Positions 42,646-55,368 of a stretch of 64,000 bases of DNA are shown in pieces. The notes beneath the pieces are model-generated. The model was not told the DNA's origin, searched no databases, and saw only the letters and a program-made list of their open reading frames with translations. The stretch is from Selaginella moellendorffii (Eukaryota; Streptophyta; Lycopodiopsida; Selaginellales; Selaginellaceae), in the NCBI RefSeq assembly GCF_000143415.4, contig NW_003314261.1:5520199-5584198 (forward strand). The letters run 5' to 3'. Made by a program: the position numbers and the translations under genes. How positions within the stretch are numbered: the stretch's first letter is position 1; each line of letters opens with the position of its first letter.

Positions 42646-44890
42646 AAGATGTAGTGCAGCTATGGCAAAAGGCAGCCGTGTTCGTCATCCAGAGCAAGTC
42701 TGGAATTTACAGGGATAAAGAAGGGGACGAAGTTACCGACCTCGTTGGTCTGGGATGATTGTCAACGGTGCTGGCCGCGTTTCTCACAGCGGACGTTCGA
42801 GCTGGAGACTTGCTCAAGCTGACAGTCCTCAAGCGAGAACAACAAAGGAGTACCGCTAGAAGTGTACATGCTGCTAGCAGCAACAGGTGGAAGCAACTTG
42901 TGTTTCGGACTACTCATGCTGCCTTGGCCTCACCGAAAGCACTTCCAGTTAAGCTTCTCCAGAGCAACTTTCTGGAAACTCCAGCTTTCACGACGATGTG
43001 AACTTTGTGGAGAAAACCCACCGGAGGTCAACCTCTTCTGGAAACCAAGCCTGAAACAGTTTGACGTGTCCCTGCGCCAAATGTTGTAGAGCTTTATGAG
43101 GCGCTGGCTCCTGTATTTCAAATGTCAGCTGGAGCGTGAGAGGCACGCTTATCAGAGACATGACAGCAGGCATGGAGCTCTTGAGGTGCTACGGCGGCGA
43201 TCCTTTGGGCCCGAGAAGCTCTAGGACAGGTTGTCCGAGGTGCGAGCTCGAGAAGGAGATGGAGGATCGGCTGCAAGGCGTGAACGAGCAGTCCAGCAAG
43301 TCCAAAGGTCTGCTGAAGAGATTCTGGTTGCAGCAAAGCTAGCAGTGGAAGTGGAGAAAGTTTTGGCGTCCAGCCCGAAGGTGGTGAGAACTGTGTAATA
43401 ACAATGCCAATCATCACAGCACTGTGTGGCTTCACTTTTAATATCAGTGATTCTGTAATGCCGCCAGTGGAGGAAGTGATATGGGGGTTTTACGAGACAC
43501 TGCGTGTGATGATCCTGTGTGATCTGAGAAGCGTGGGAGTTTTGGAGGAAGTGCCGGTTGCTCGTTTTGAAACGAGCAACCATCCAGATGGCTGGACAAC
43601 GCAAAGGTTGGCAGCGTATTGGTGATGGTTTGGAGGAGAAGATGCTCTTGCCCAGCTTCCCTTGAAATTGCAATGCTCTTGACTGAAAGCAAAGAGGAAA
43701 CGCACGAGCTTGTGCCAGAGAAAGTTGAGAGAACAATTAAAGTTGGGTTTAATTCAGGTGGCAAGGTGATATGGCAGATGATAAGCAAAATTAAAGATTC
43801 TGGTATCAAGTAGTGTAGAGGAATCTTAGGTTTTGGAGTATAAAAGGTAGGAGTTTGAAGTCCAAGGGCAGGCCAGGCCTCACCCCTTAGAAGCATTGGC
43901 TCTTAGATCTAGTAAAAAGAGTTTCTTTCTAGATCTTTGTCTGGTTTATGATTAACATAAGCTTGTTTGAGTTTTGTAATTTGCATTCAGTCATGGAAAC
44001 ATGTGGAGTTCTGGTGTAAGAATTGGAAGAAGGCCCTGATTGGGCCGGATCAAAGCTGGGTGCATCTAAGGTAGCTAAAGGTGGGAAATTGATGAAAAAG
44101 CATTAGGTAGTTACCACATCGTACATCGTACCCTTCTTGGATCAGTCCTAACTTGGACTATTCACCCCACCTTTATATTGGAGAAGTGAAGTTTGCAATC
44201 TAATTTATTCATTAAAAGGTGGTAGTTTTGGTAAAATGGTGGGTGGGAACTCATCCCTATATGTTGGAGAAAGCTCTTAGAACCAAGAAAGATGGATTTG
44301 GGCTGACATAGATGAAAGGGAGTGTGTTCAATGTGTTCTAGAGGCAAGATTGGGGAATCTTGAAGTGGCGCTCAAGAGGTGGCAAGTCAGCTTGGTGAAG
44401 AAGGAAGAAGTTATTCAGCTACTAACAAGGCTTTTGGCAATAAAGTGGCACCAAGGGCTTTAATGTTTCAACCAAAGGGGGAATTTTGAATGCCCCAAGA
44501 GGAATATGCATTATTTGGTAGAGGGCAACCATCCATTGGTCAAGAATGAGGATCTCTATCATCTTTTGGGTAAGAAAGATTAGGCAAGGGAGCTTTTGAC
44601 ATGCAGTTTGAGATTCTTGAAGGTCAAGATGAATGAAATTAGTCATTTGATTTAAAATATGGTGTTAATGGTGGATTCTCAAACATTGAAGGGCAAATTA
44701 CAATAATAAATCATCCATCAAGTGGAGAGGAGAAGGAATTTGTGTTTTTTGGGTCAATTATTCAATATAGAAGAAGAGTGAGAAATCAGAAGCTTATAGA
44801 GAGCAATGGCTAGAGAGTCATTAGGTGATTTGATTTGGGAGGAATTTGAGATGCCATGGAACTCACAGGACTTGTAAATGAGGATATATA
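42646..44890. other. Gene debris and spacer
   Basis: Codon-like pieces on the plus strand (LCGENPPEVNLFWKPSLKQF near 43,010; ELLRCYGGDPLGPRSS near 43,180; CELEKEMEDRLQGVNEQSSK near 43,240; EEVIWGFYETLRVMILCDLR near 43,470) look like exons of an unknown gene, perhaps that of the TPR fragment. They do not join cleanly. From 43,830 to 44,890 nothing is supported. Confidence 0.3.
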
Positions 44891-44899
44891 TGCCCCATC

Positions 44900-47270
44900 A
44901 GCTTCTAGCTCAATGTTCAAACTGACTAGGATCAATGATTTCCCCTCCATAAGTTTTCAAAGACATATTCCATGGGATTTTACACTCCCAAGCTTTCTTG
45001 GACAAGATTCCTCCACAGATATATAAGGTGAAGGTTGCAAAAGGGAAATAAACAATTTTTATAATAACTTAAGTTGTAAAAAAGTAGGTGATATTTGCGA
45101 AGGGTTCAATAGAGGAGGATGAAATGAGTAGGTTCTTGGACACTATTCCGGATGGTGAATCTAAAGTTGATATAAAAGGCATAAAATATAATAGTAAGGC
45201 ATCCCATCAGTCTGGGTGGAAGCTTGATAGACACTATTTGTTAAGAAAGTAAGCATCTCTAATAAAAAGGTTAGCATATCAGTATTTTGAGGTGAAAATA
45301 TAGGTGATCCACAAAAATATGAACAATATGCTTCAAGTAGGGGTGAGGGAGCTTTTAGATTTGTCATAGTATTTTTTTCATGGTACTAATGCCAAAGTTT
45401 GATGTATTTTTAAGGATATGTGTCAACTATAAACTGCTAAATGACATATAGCAAAAGATGCTTATCCAATGCCAAGAATGAACACAATGTTGAAGATAAT
45501 TAGGGTTATTTATCTTCATTTTATATATTAGAAAGTTATCCAAGCAACAAGAAAAGATAACATTAATGACTCAAGGGGATTATTCAATTTTACTAGGATG
45601 CCATTTGAGTTATCAAATATGCTAACAACATTTCAAAGGATGATGAATGGAATCTTGACACCCCACAATACTTATGTTCATCTTTATTTTGATGATATCT
45701 TGATACATTTAGATTTTGTGGAAGATCACTTTAGGCATATGGATCAAGTACTAAAAGCTTTTAAGTCGAAGGTGAAGAAATGTATTTTCTTCACAAGGAA
45801 GGTGGAATTTTTGGGATTTTTTAAAATAAATAAAGGAATTAAGTTGAATTCAAATAAGACATAGGCTATAGAAGAGATGTAATAGCCATTGAATCTCATT
45901 GTTTTATGACTTTCTTCAAATAGAAGATTATAGTTTACAACTGAGGTATACCCATTGGTGCAATTACTAAAAAAGGGAAAGTTATATATCTGGACATAGG
46001 AAGAGGAGAAAGCATTTGGGAATTTTAAAAAGTTATTTGTTTTATCTCTAATATTAAACATACCAAACTTTTCTCTTCCCTTTTTCATCTAAACAAACTA
46101 GCAGTTCTATGCTATTACGGCAATTCTTTTAAATCAAGTTAGAAAATTTTCAAAGAAGGAAACTTTGATAAAGCAAGTGCTATATTACAGTAATTAAAAG
46201 CTTAATTTGCACCAGGAGAATTATGCTCCTACATAATGTGCAATGGTATGGGCTATATGTAAGGAATTTTGGCATTATCTATATAGGCATTATTTGGTAG
46301 AAAACAAGTCACTTTGCTTTGAAATGCATGAAGTAATAAAGAGGTTGGCTAAATGGGATATGAAGCTCCACCAATTCTTATTCAATGTTTACTATAGAAC
46401 AGGAATCCATCACTTTACACTTTCTAAAATGTTAACAACAAGAATTAGAGCTTTTTGGGTTTTAATGGATTCTTATGCATTGCAATAAGAGAGGTGGATA
46501 ATATACATTCATGTGAAATGTATGGAAATAAGACATAAGCAAGGAGGAAGTGCAAGTATTGTGGAAAGTTAGCCCATTAGAAATGCATCAAGGGATCAGG
46601 ATATTAAAATTTTTGCTGAGGTGACTACAAAAAAGAGATTTGGAATGAACTTCCTTTAGAGGAAAAATACTTTGCTAGGGAAGTCAACATGCAAGGGTGA
46701 AGCTCATAAAGATTCCCACAAAGCTATGCATTGATCTCACCCAAATACTAAGAATCTTCATTATAAAATAACTACATGGCAATAACAATCAAGGTTAACA
46801 AAATGGGTTAAGACAACATTGTTAAAACGTAAAGAGCTAAAAGAAGTCATTGTATAGTTCTATAAGGATGTGATCTGCCAATATAGAGCTTTAGAGGTGA
46901 TGCTCTTAGACAATGAGCAAAAATGCATGGTAGAATTTGAGAGATGTTTGAAATATTTAGTAATTTAACACTTGACAACTTGTTATATTTTCCTAAAGCA
47001 AATGGACTAGCAGAAAAGTTCATAAGAACTTTAATAACATTTATCAAAGCCAAGATTCAAGAAAAGAGAGTAAGGATTGTGAAATTGAAATGTATAATTC
47101 CTTTATACTTACGAAGATATAGGTTATCATTTTTTCTCCCAAAAGATTTTGACTTTTTGTCATGGAAGCATCCCCTTCTAATTCTCTCCTATTATTACAT
47201 CCAAATGATTTTCCACCTTATATTGCCTTTATTCTCTCTTTTATCTTTTTTATTTATTTTTTATAAATAG
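44900..47270 (+). mobile_element. Decayed Ty3/gypsy retrotransposon (RT, RNase H, integrase)
   Basis: Plus-strand pieces come in pol order. RT: MPFELSNMLTTFQRMMNGIL and YVHLYFDDILIHLDF (the Y-x-DD box) at 45,598-45,864. RNase H: WAICKEFWHYLYRHYLVENK and NVYYRTGIHHFTLSK at 46,240-46,490. Integrase: FPKANGLAEKFIRTLITFIK at about 46,990. Many stops and frame changes. No intact LTR pair was recognised. Confidence 0.7.
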
Positions 47271-49504
47271 AAAGTTTATATCTACACTATCATACTTTAC
47301 ATCTCTAAGATCTTTTCCTTATGTAAGCTTTTCATATTGCTATATAGTTAATGATAATTTTAATTATTTTAATTAAATATAATTGATTTTTCATTGTAAT
47401 AGTTACTGATTATATTGTATAAGGTTTTTAAATAGTAAATAATCAATTTAATCACTTTTGATTATGATTTTGTTAGTCTTAAACTAAAGTATGGGTATCA
47501 TTTTAATGAAATGGGCTTTATTTTATTTTGCAATATTACTTTAATGTACAGTTTACCATCTCATATTTGAATTTAAGACAAATCATGAAGCTTGATTGAG
47601 TGTGATGTTTTAACTATGTTTTGACCATGAAAGCTAAACATGATTGTAAATAAAGATCTAAACAATTAAAAGAAATAACTCAAGAGATGATCTATAAATA
47701 TTCAAATATAAAAAGAAAAGATCCATAAATAAGAGTGCACCCCTTTTTCCAATTATTTAAGGGTCTTGGGATATTTGGGTTTAGCATCCTTAGGTTTGAG
47801 TGGTATTAGGTTAAATGACCTCTTGGGAAGTCTAAACTTAAAAATTTATATTTAGTATTAGAGGGATTTCAATTTTGACTTTCTTGGTTGGTTAAGAGAG
47901 TTATATTATATATTAAGATTAACATCTGGCAAGTCCAATTTACTTAGGCTAGGCTCAACCCGAGATTTAAGGTGTGAAAAAAACAAGGCTTTTAGGAGAT
48001 TTGTGATTCTCAACTTCCATTCACAAGGGTGTGAACTTATAAATTTAAAATTTATGTATACTCACCCATATTTTCATGATATTAAATCCCATTAGATTCG
48101 AAGCCTCTCTAGAGGTAAATCTTAGTATGAATTTCTTAATCTTAACATAGTGCAGCCAAGAAGGCCCTTGATGCACTCACTCAATTAGAGATTTTACTAA
48201 TGCTATTGGCTCCTAGTTTTCTCTTTTGATAGTTTTTAAAAAAAATTAAAAACAGTAAATAATCTACTTCAAGAGCACCCTATAGAATGTATCAAATGGA
48301 TATCCAACATATAGCATGTAATATGCACTAACTCTTTTATTTTTATGTGTTTGTATATATGTGCATGTGTAGCATGTTAGATAGATTTACATCATATACT
48401 AGCTTCATGGATTGTTTAAACGTTTTCTATCTTATTAAAGCTTCTTCCAATACTTATTTCTATTTAGTCCAGCATAGTTGAATTCCTTGTTAGTATTGAT
48501 TTATAAAAATAAATATTTATATATAATAATAAGGGCTATGCTAAGCTTCATCACAGTAGCATGGTTATAACTACTAGGCTTTTGTCATGGTTGCATAGCC
48601 ACAGCCACTAGGCAGCTGTGACAAAAGGCATGGCAATGGCTAGGCAGCCATGGCCATGGCTTGTCTATTGTCATGGCTCTAAGATACTCCAACAGCTCCC
48701 TTTGAGAATAAAACCAAGATAGCAAGAACAAGAAGTGGAGGGTTGTTACAAAATAAGAGAGTCACAAAAACCATTGCCACAGCACTATGGCTACAGCCAT
48801 GCAAAGACTTTTGACATTAATGCATCACTTGGAAAATAAAATAAAAGCACTCTAGAGCTTTTGGTGAAGATAAAGATCTTGAGAAAAGAGGCATCATAGT
48901 GAGGAAGGATCAGGGCCCGTGTTCACAACAGTATACATTGTTCATGAACATGGCCATGGGAACATGACCCATGGCCATGTGCTCTGGAATTGGATCCTAG
49001 GATAAGAAGAAGCTGCCACCATGGTGATAATAGTGTGGTTCCAAGAGAGAGTGCCATGATGCTAGCAGTGCCAATACAAGCTTGCCAAAAATCCTATGGG
49101 CTGAAATTAACAGTTAAAATTTATGTTCTCAATAATTTTGAAATATATTAGTCTTGATTCTTTGAATTTTTCTTTCTTATTGTTGTTAAGAATCTTCAAA
49201 GGATAAGATCTATAATTAGTATTATCAAAAACCTCTCAAGATAAGTTTTAATTTTCATTAGTATCATATAAACTTTGTTAAGAGGTAAGATGGTTTAAAT
49301 AAATGACATGTTGATATTAATTCAAAATACTTTTTAAAAATGTGTAGCAAGAGGCATTGCTAGTCTGGAGAAGTCATTTAACTCATTTGACCCTTAGTGT
49401 ATTTTCATGAAACTAAATAACATTCATATTATTAAGGAATTTCTCTAGTACCTTTTTTTTACGACATAGAGGCTTGCATTTCTTTCAAAGGTGATTTAGT
49501 AAAA
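47271..49504. other. AT-rich spacer
   Basis: No gene. Short repeats of ATGGC/GCCATGGC words occur at 48,590-48,670 but are not the 22-bp palindrome found further right. Confidence 0.5.
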
Positions 49505-49649
49505 GGCCTGAGGGCACATGCCATTCTATTTCTCAGACCGGTATTGAGATATACTAGTGCAAAGGGCCACATGCCATCACGCCTCCTCTGATTCAGATTC
49601 AGATTGTTCACCTTGAAATAAAATACATTAGAAACTTAGTAAAGGAATA

Positions 49650-52600
49650 TTAATGAATCTCACCTTGAACCCGGGTTATGAATGCTCTTGCTACATCTCT
49701 TGCATGGTCTGGCAAGGTGATGGTGGCACTCTGCTTCCGCATCCAACCATGCACAACATTATCCACCGATATGCTCATGCTGGGATCCCTTGGATTCAGC
49801 ACCCATCTCTTTTCTATGCAATCCTTCGTATATCTGGAACTTGGCTTGAACCACTCCACAGTTACATTGAAGGAGTTAGTTTCCGTGTCCTCTGCATCAG
49901 TGATGCAGCGCCCCACCCATATCATTTGTTTTTTATTACTGGGTCTGACAAGCACGACCATTCCTTTGCAGACCTGTACTGGATTGAATGTTGAATCCGG
50001 CTTCTTGTTCCTCGGCCCACAATAGTGATCCTCAACATTGTTATCTGTCACTGCATTTCCAGAGGACATTGTTCCGCTACTATCTGGTGCTCTGGGTTCT
50101 GGCCAAAAGGACTCTTCTAATTCTTCATATACAACCGGCCCATTTTGGATAGCAGATATAATCTTCTCCCAGTATTCGAGCAAAGGCTTGCACCTCTTAA
50201 AATAGGATTCTCCACCAAACACCAACCCCCTCTTCCAGAAGGCAATATGCTGTCTAATCCCGGCCACTATACTTTCCTGGTCTTTGAGTCCATCCGGGTG
50301 CATCGGCCGTGGGGAACCCTGAGGAATTATAGGTTCCCCAGTTATGGGATCTCTCTTGAAGAGTTCAATGCCATCCACTGGCAGCCACACTGTGTCCCAT
50401 TCTCTCATCTTGTACCTCATCACTAGAGCACCGTCACGCATGCTGAAATGAAACTGAAGAGGCTTGGAGTGGCCAATCAGCGTTTCGGATCCGTCCCTGA
50501 TATAGCCTCTTACAAACCCCTTAAAGTCTGGAACCTCTGTCACAAGTGCAACTTCAATAGTGCCTTTGATGCAATTTTGGAATTCATCGTAGAGTTGTGG
50601 GAGGGTGAGGACATTGGATCGCCGGAGGGACTCTGCCAGGTGACTGAACATGGCATCGACGTCTTCATGAGTGTGCCCAACCATGAGAAAGCCAAGTGTA
50701 ACCGTTTCAAATATGCCTTTGGCAACAAGCATCGCCAAGTACGCGAAGACGTACATGTTTTTGTTCTCACTGCCAGCATTGTCTGTTTGGAGCAGAAGAT
50801 GGGGTGGAAGGCCACATTGGCCGCAAGAACTTCCTTGAGATTCTACTTCGTTTGGATGAGGCTGTGCATTCACCGGGCGACCAGCCTCGTCGGAATGGCA
50901 TGAGGCCTCACATGATAACCCTACAATCTGACGGCCAACATATTCACTGGGATGGCATGGGGACCCACGCGATACTGCAAGCCTTTGCTCCTCCTCCAGC
51001 TGAACCCTGTATGGGGTTCGATCGACAAGGGCCTTATGCAAGGGTTGGCCGTTCAGCTCAGTCTGCGCACTTTGCAGAGACCTTAAGTGTTTTGCTAGGG
51101 ACGCAATCATCATGTTTGCACCCCTGCCACCCCATAGAGGTACAAAGAAGTTCCCATAGTTCTGGGCACCATGCCCATGAGCGATTATGCCAAACAGAGA
51201 CACAGGCAGCTGCATGGATGAAGAGATTGCCTTGGGGGCAGGATTGAGTCGAGGTAAGCACGTCTTTTTCTGGTCCATTTTGTCGTGGATGATGCAGAGG
51301 TAAGAGTCAGGTCTCTCCATGGAGAGAATCCTGTTATGATAATATGCAGTCCTGCAGCTTCTCTACTCGATGTTGTGGTCGAGCCGCCTTCTAACCAACG
51401 TCTCTCGCTCTTGAGCGCTGCAAGAATTCTTCGACAAAGCCATTTTGATAGCAGTGCACTCGTCACACTTTGAAAAGCTGGAGTACTTTCCTATACTCAC
51501 ATCCCTGAACCTGTTGCTCCACAATCTACTAAATCTAGATTGGCTCAGCTTCCTGTAGCCATTACTCTAGAGTTCCCGATTCACATCTTCCAATATGGCC
51601 CCCTTGGTATACATGGAAGGGAGAACTCGTTGGGTGTCTCGTGTTCCATCTTCCAAGAGGCGGGTTTTATGTGGTTGCTGCTCGCTACATGTCTCGACAA
51701 ACCTCTTGAAGATTGCCTCTCCATATACAACATGACCCCTGGTTTTGTGCGTACTGTCGTTCCCATGGACTGCCTGTTGAACCCTTTGTTCCTCGAACTC
51801 AGTTTTGATTCTATAGAATGTGCTTCGAGGGACTCCATAAATGATTCTCCATGCCTTCATGCAGACCAAACCCCTCTGGAAGACCATGCCCCCCACCTGA
51901 TGTTCTGAAGCATCAACAGATGACCGTAATGCCTCATACACAAAATTGCGAGTTGCCTTCCAGGACAATGTCTTGTATCTTGCTCTCTCCTCTTCAATAG
52001 CATCCCAATCAGCATGTTGACAGCACCTCCTCTTGCAACAAGCAACTGTCGAGACCATTCGAACCTCCATCGCCATTTTCTGCCTTTTCGGTTCGTTGCT
52101 CAGATCCCTTTGGCTACGCTGTAGGAAGGTGTACTTTCTTTTCCCATGAAGAGATGTTCTGTCATCAGTTGTAGTGGTGTTTGATTGTGAATCCTTCACA
52201 TTCTCAAACACTAAATGCCTCAATTTCCACCGCACAATGCTTCTAATAGTCAGACTGTTTTCTTCTGTGTCAACAACCTCTAAAATCGCAACTCCAATAT
52301 CATCCCAGCCCAATTCTTGATTAGCAACCGCATCTCTTGGATCGACAACTGTGGCTAAGCCCTCAGCTACCACCTCCCCCTCGGGGTTGTTTAGAAACAC
52401 CTTTGCCTGAATCCATGTAGCACGGTTCTTAAGATCCACGGAGGGAACATGTGTCGCACTTGCGCTGTCCCCAACATCTGCTTTCTTCTGCAGATTTTTC
52501 AAGGCAACAACAACATTTACCCCGACGACCATCTCTCCTCGTTCAATAGCAACCACATTCCCATCGAAGACAGTTTCTACTGATACAGCAGCATTGCCTT

Positions 52601-52715
52601 CCCCAAGCCTTTGACAGTGTATAACAATGTTCTGATCCATAGACACAAGGGTCCCTTTTGCAACTCTCTTCCCACCATTCAAAATGTAAACCTTTTCCCC
52701 AACCCTGAAAGCCAT
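49650..52715 (-). pseudogene. DUF7869-type transposase-like gene, broken
   Basis: Two long minus-strand frames continue one another: 51567-52715 and 49650-51365. The first starts at an ATG with FRVGEKVYILNGGKRVAKGT, a segment like plant transposase-associated N-termini. It then has a Cys cluster (ACCKRRCCQH) and YGVPRSTFYRIKTEFEE. After a TAG at 51567 the same frame continues SNGYRKLSQSRFSRLWSNRF. A one-base shift leads to KCDECTAIKMAL, then a second TAG at 51363-51365, then IHDKMDQKKTCLP, WGGRGANM, LLLQTDNAGSENKN and LGFLMVGHTHEDVDAMFSHL. The last two are hallmarks of DUF7869, seen as an RNase-H-like transposase family (QxDN..ENKN and GHTHxDxD). With two stops and a shift it cannot make the full protein unless spliced in a way I do not see. 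Two palindrome copies lie inside. Confidence 0.65.
50895..50973. repeat. Two palindrome copies inside the transposase-like gene
   Basis: Copies at 50895-50916 (ATGGCATGAGGCC then TCACATGAT) and 50952-50973 (ATGGCATGGGG then ACCCACGCGAT). Both have mismatches in the right half. Partial copies occur at 49,505-49,524 and 49,564-49,577. Confidence 0.7.
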
Positions 52716-52788
52716 TCTGAAAGTGCAGAAAAGAAGTTAAGACCATACAAAAAATGATTGGAAAATGGCCTAAATCATAACATACCAA

Positions 52789-52916
52789 ATAGCATGAGGC
52801 CACATGCCATTATTCAAACATGCTATTGACACCCACGTGAAATTTCGCATTCACAAAATTGGCATGAGCCCTCATGCCATTAATGGTACCACTAATGGCA
52901 TGAGGCCTCACGCTAT
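52789..52916. repeat. Cluster of three palindromes
   Basis: Copies at 52789-52810, 52859-52880 and 52895-52916 lie within 130 bases, directly upstream of the start of the transposase-like gene. Half-sites read GCATGAGGCC/CATGCCAT with one or two changes. Confidence 0.8.
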
Positions 52917-52994
52917 CTTTGGCCCCTGCTAGCCTGTTGCTATATTCCTTTTGCCTTGTTGCAACTGTATATATTTTTGTGTGCGTGACTAGTC

Positions 52995-53094
52995 NNNNNN
53001 NNNNNNNNNNNNNNNNNNNNNNNNNNNNNNNNNNNNNNNNNNNNNNNNNNNNNNNNNNNNNNNNNNNNNNNNNNNNNNNNNNNNNNNNNNNNNN
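52995..53094. other. Assembly gap (100 N)
   Basis: Exactly 100 N, the usual placeholder for a gap of unknown size. The missing part may hold more repeats of the element. Confidence 0.99.
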
Positions 53095-53162
53095 AGGCAA
53101 AAGGCATAAATGTGGTCCTAAACCATTCCATGGTGAACATACCAGGAAGCACAAGTGCCGAA

Positions 53163-53400
53163 TATCAAGAGGAAGCGGTAGCCACACCAAAGACAGTGCC
53201 GCTCGCAACACCGCAACTACTCGTAGCGCCGCTCGCAACACCGCAACTGCTCGTAGCGCCGCTCACACAAACTGCCACTCGCATAAACTGCCGCTCGCAA
53301 TGGCGCTCGCAATGCCGCAACCGCTTGTAGACGCATAAACCACAGCTCACAACGCCGCTTACACAAGCAGCGCTCACTGCGCTCAGCGGAACCAAGAACA
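53163..53400. repeat. GC-rich minisatellite next to the gap
   Basis: Imperfect tandem units of about 28-32 bases built on GCCGCTCGCAACACCGCAAC and variants, then shorter GCTCACA/GCGCTCA units. Such repeats may be the reason for the gap. Confidence 0.7.
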
Positions 53401-53693
53401 CGGCACACAAAAATGATAGACCTAGGAATGAGTTCGAGAATTCAAAAATAACACACGCTTGAACGTCACATCAAATCCTCTAACAAACCAGATCTTATGA
53501 TTCCTCTGACAAATTTCAAACTGAGTAGCTTATAGACTTTGCTGTTGGAGGTTGAACTTTGTCACATCATGTCCTTGCCTCGATCCAGCTGTGCCATGTC
53601 AGTGATTCGAACTTTGCCATGCCATGTCAGCGATCCGCGCCAAGATTATTCGCCGTGTAAAGGAATAATTATGCTGTGTGTGTACGTCCATTT

Positions 53694-54724
53694 ATGGCAA
53701 TATAAGGCCACACGCCATTCAAAGAATAATGCTAGTCGAGCATTTTTTGGTGCATTTTTGGGTTCAAAATTGCATGAGCCCACACGCTATAAAGTTTACC
53801 TGTACCAAAAATAGAAACAGCTTTATTTACTTGGGAATTTAAGTGGTTGAGGCATTTTTAAACTTACAAACACATGCCCTACTTATATTCATTTGGTTGC
53901 TTAAAATTCAAAAATATTATAAACCTTTCTTTTTGCATTTTCAATGTTTTCAATTATGGTTTTTGATTTTTGCAGGACCAGCCTAGTAATCTATTTGCAT
54001 CCCGTCATGTTTATAGCTAGCTTTCGTTTGTCCCCTTCGCTAGCCTAAGATACATCTGCTCGGCATCTGCCTCTTACAGCATTTGCCCAGAAAGGGCATC
54101 TTTCTTCACGCAGCATTTGCCACATGTTTAGGGTTAGGGTTTAGGGTTTAGCAATTCAGTAGCTTGATAAACATGCAAATACAGAACTTGATGCAAAATC
54201 CTTTGATATGTCACAATGCCCCTAGGACCATAAACACATTTCAATAGAGAGGGTCCTTTCATTTCATAACTCCTTACGTAGATCTTGGTGAAACCAGAGG
54301 TAGTGAAGTTGGTTTCTTGTGATCCCGCATCTGATTGTGATGTCCCTTTGCAGTGTCGATGGAAAGGTCAATGCACACTAAACTGTAGAATCTTGGAGCA
54401 AAATAACGGTCGGATCTATGGCAAATGCCCCTGAAACATTGTAAGGCTCGTGTGGTCTTATGTGGTGTCCGATCGAGATGCTTCTTTGCAGGGTCATCAA
54501 GAAGGACATTGTATACCATTCTGTAAAATCTAGTTGTGATCTAACGGTTGGATCTCCAGGAAACTCAAAACAATCTCGCGCGTGTCAGAATATTCTAGGA
54601 ATATACTCCTATGTGCTCCTGAAAATGGCATGCGGCCCCACGCCATTCAAGAGATAACGCCAGATGACGCCGAGCATTTTTTGGTGCATTTTTTGGGATC
54701 AAAATTGCATGAGCCCACACGCTT
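53694..54724. repeat. Pair of about 100-bp direct repeats, each flanked by palindromes
   Basis: Unit 1 (53694-53790) and unit 2 (54625-54724) share the order: palindrome, CGCCATTCAA, CGAGCATTTTTTGGTGCATT, TTTTGGG, CAAAATTGCATGAGCCCACA and a terminal half-palindrome. The words CACACGCTTGAACGTCACAT and AAATCCTCTRACAA also occur twice (53,451-53,484 and 54,717-54,750). Segmental copying inside the element. Confidence 0.75.
54126..54150. repeat. Interstitial telomere-like tract
   Basis: TTTAGGG-TTAGGG-TTTAGGG-TTTAG, about 3.5 units of the plant telomere repeat. Short tracts like this also act as teloboxes in promoters. Confidence 0.8.
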
Positions 54725-55039
54725 GAACGTCACATTAAATCCTCTGACAATTTATTTAGCTGAACATCTGGCATTTTTGGAAATACAAGATGCTTTGGAA
54801 TATCCAATCATGCATGGTATAAATATAGCGAGGGTATTAAATGATATCCCAATCATGATCTTTCTTTTGGATTTCGCGTGCATGCAGTCCGAGGAATGAT
54901 GACGTTGCGGATTTCTTTTGGATTTCACGCATGCGCACGCCGATCCAGAAATTAATGGTGGCGCCCAAGTCCGAGGAATGATGACGTGGCGGGATTACCA
55001 ACCGTCGTGACATTTCGCGCGTGTGAGGTTAGGTTTTGC

Positions 55040-55240
55040 ATTTTGCTTCGTACTCGCGCTCGCATCGCGCTCCCACTCGCGCTCCCACTTCTCTACAGGT
55101 TTCTCGTGTGCATCGGCGTCCACTCGCGCTTGCATCACACTCGCGCTCGTGTGCATCGGCGTCCACTTCAAGACACACCCAGTTTGTAACTTCGCCGCCA
55201 ACTCCGCCGCCCACTCCGCCACCCACACGCAGCCCACTTT
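55040..55240. repeat. GC-rich short tandem repeats in the 5' region
   Basis: Runs built on CTCGCGCTC/CTCCCACTCGC, a 20-base word (GTGTGCATCGGCGTCCACT) present twice at about 55,107 and 55,151, and ACTCCGCC(G/A)CCC units. They lie just upstream of the ParB/HAD-like gene. Confidence 0.65.
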
Positions 55241-55368
55241 GCGTCCCGGGAGATTTCAGCGCCACTCTCCAACTGTAAGTGGCAGAGTAGCCTTGCTGCT
55301 ACGATCCGCTGCACACACAGTGCACATTCGCCAGCGAGTCCGGTTGTCATGCTTCCATTCGGCTTCAA

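Larger units (their letters stand above)
52716..55368. other. Divergent intergenic region between the two element genes
   Basis: No supported gene in 2.6 kb. It holds seven palindrome copies (52789, 52859, 52895, 53694, 53770, 54625 and 54705), two GC-rich minisatellites, an assembly gap and an interstitial telomere-like tract. It should contain the promoters of both divergent genes. Confidence 0.6.

Noticed and set aside
48590-48680. ATGGCC/GGCCAT-rich stretch as more copies of the palindrome
   Set aside because: The words are short and do not show the ATGGCRTG-N6-CAYGCCAT layout. I do not count it with the element.
52919-53338. Open frames running through the N gap
   Set aside because: They exist only because N codons are read as unknown residues; the flanking sequence is minisatellite.
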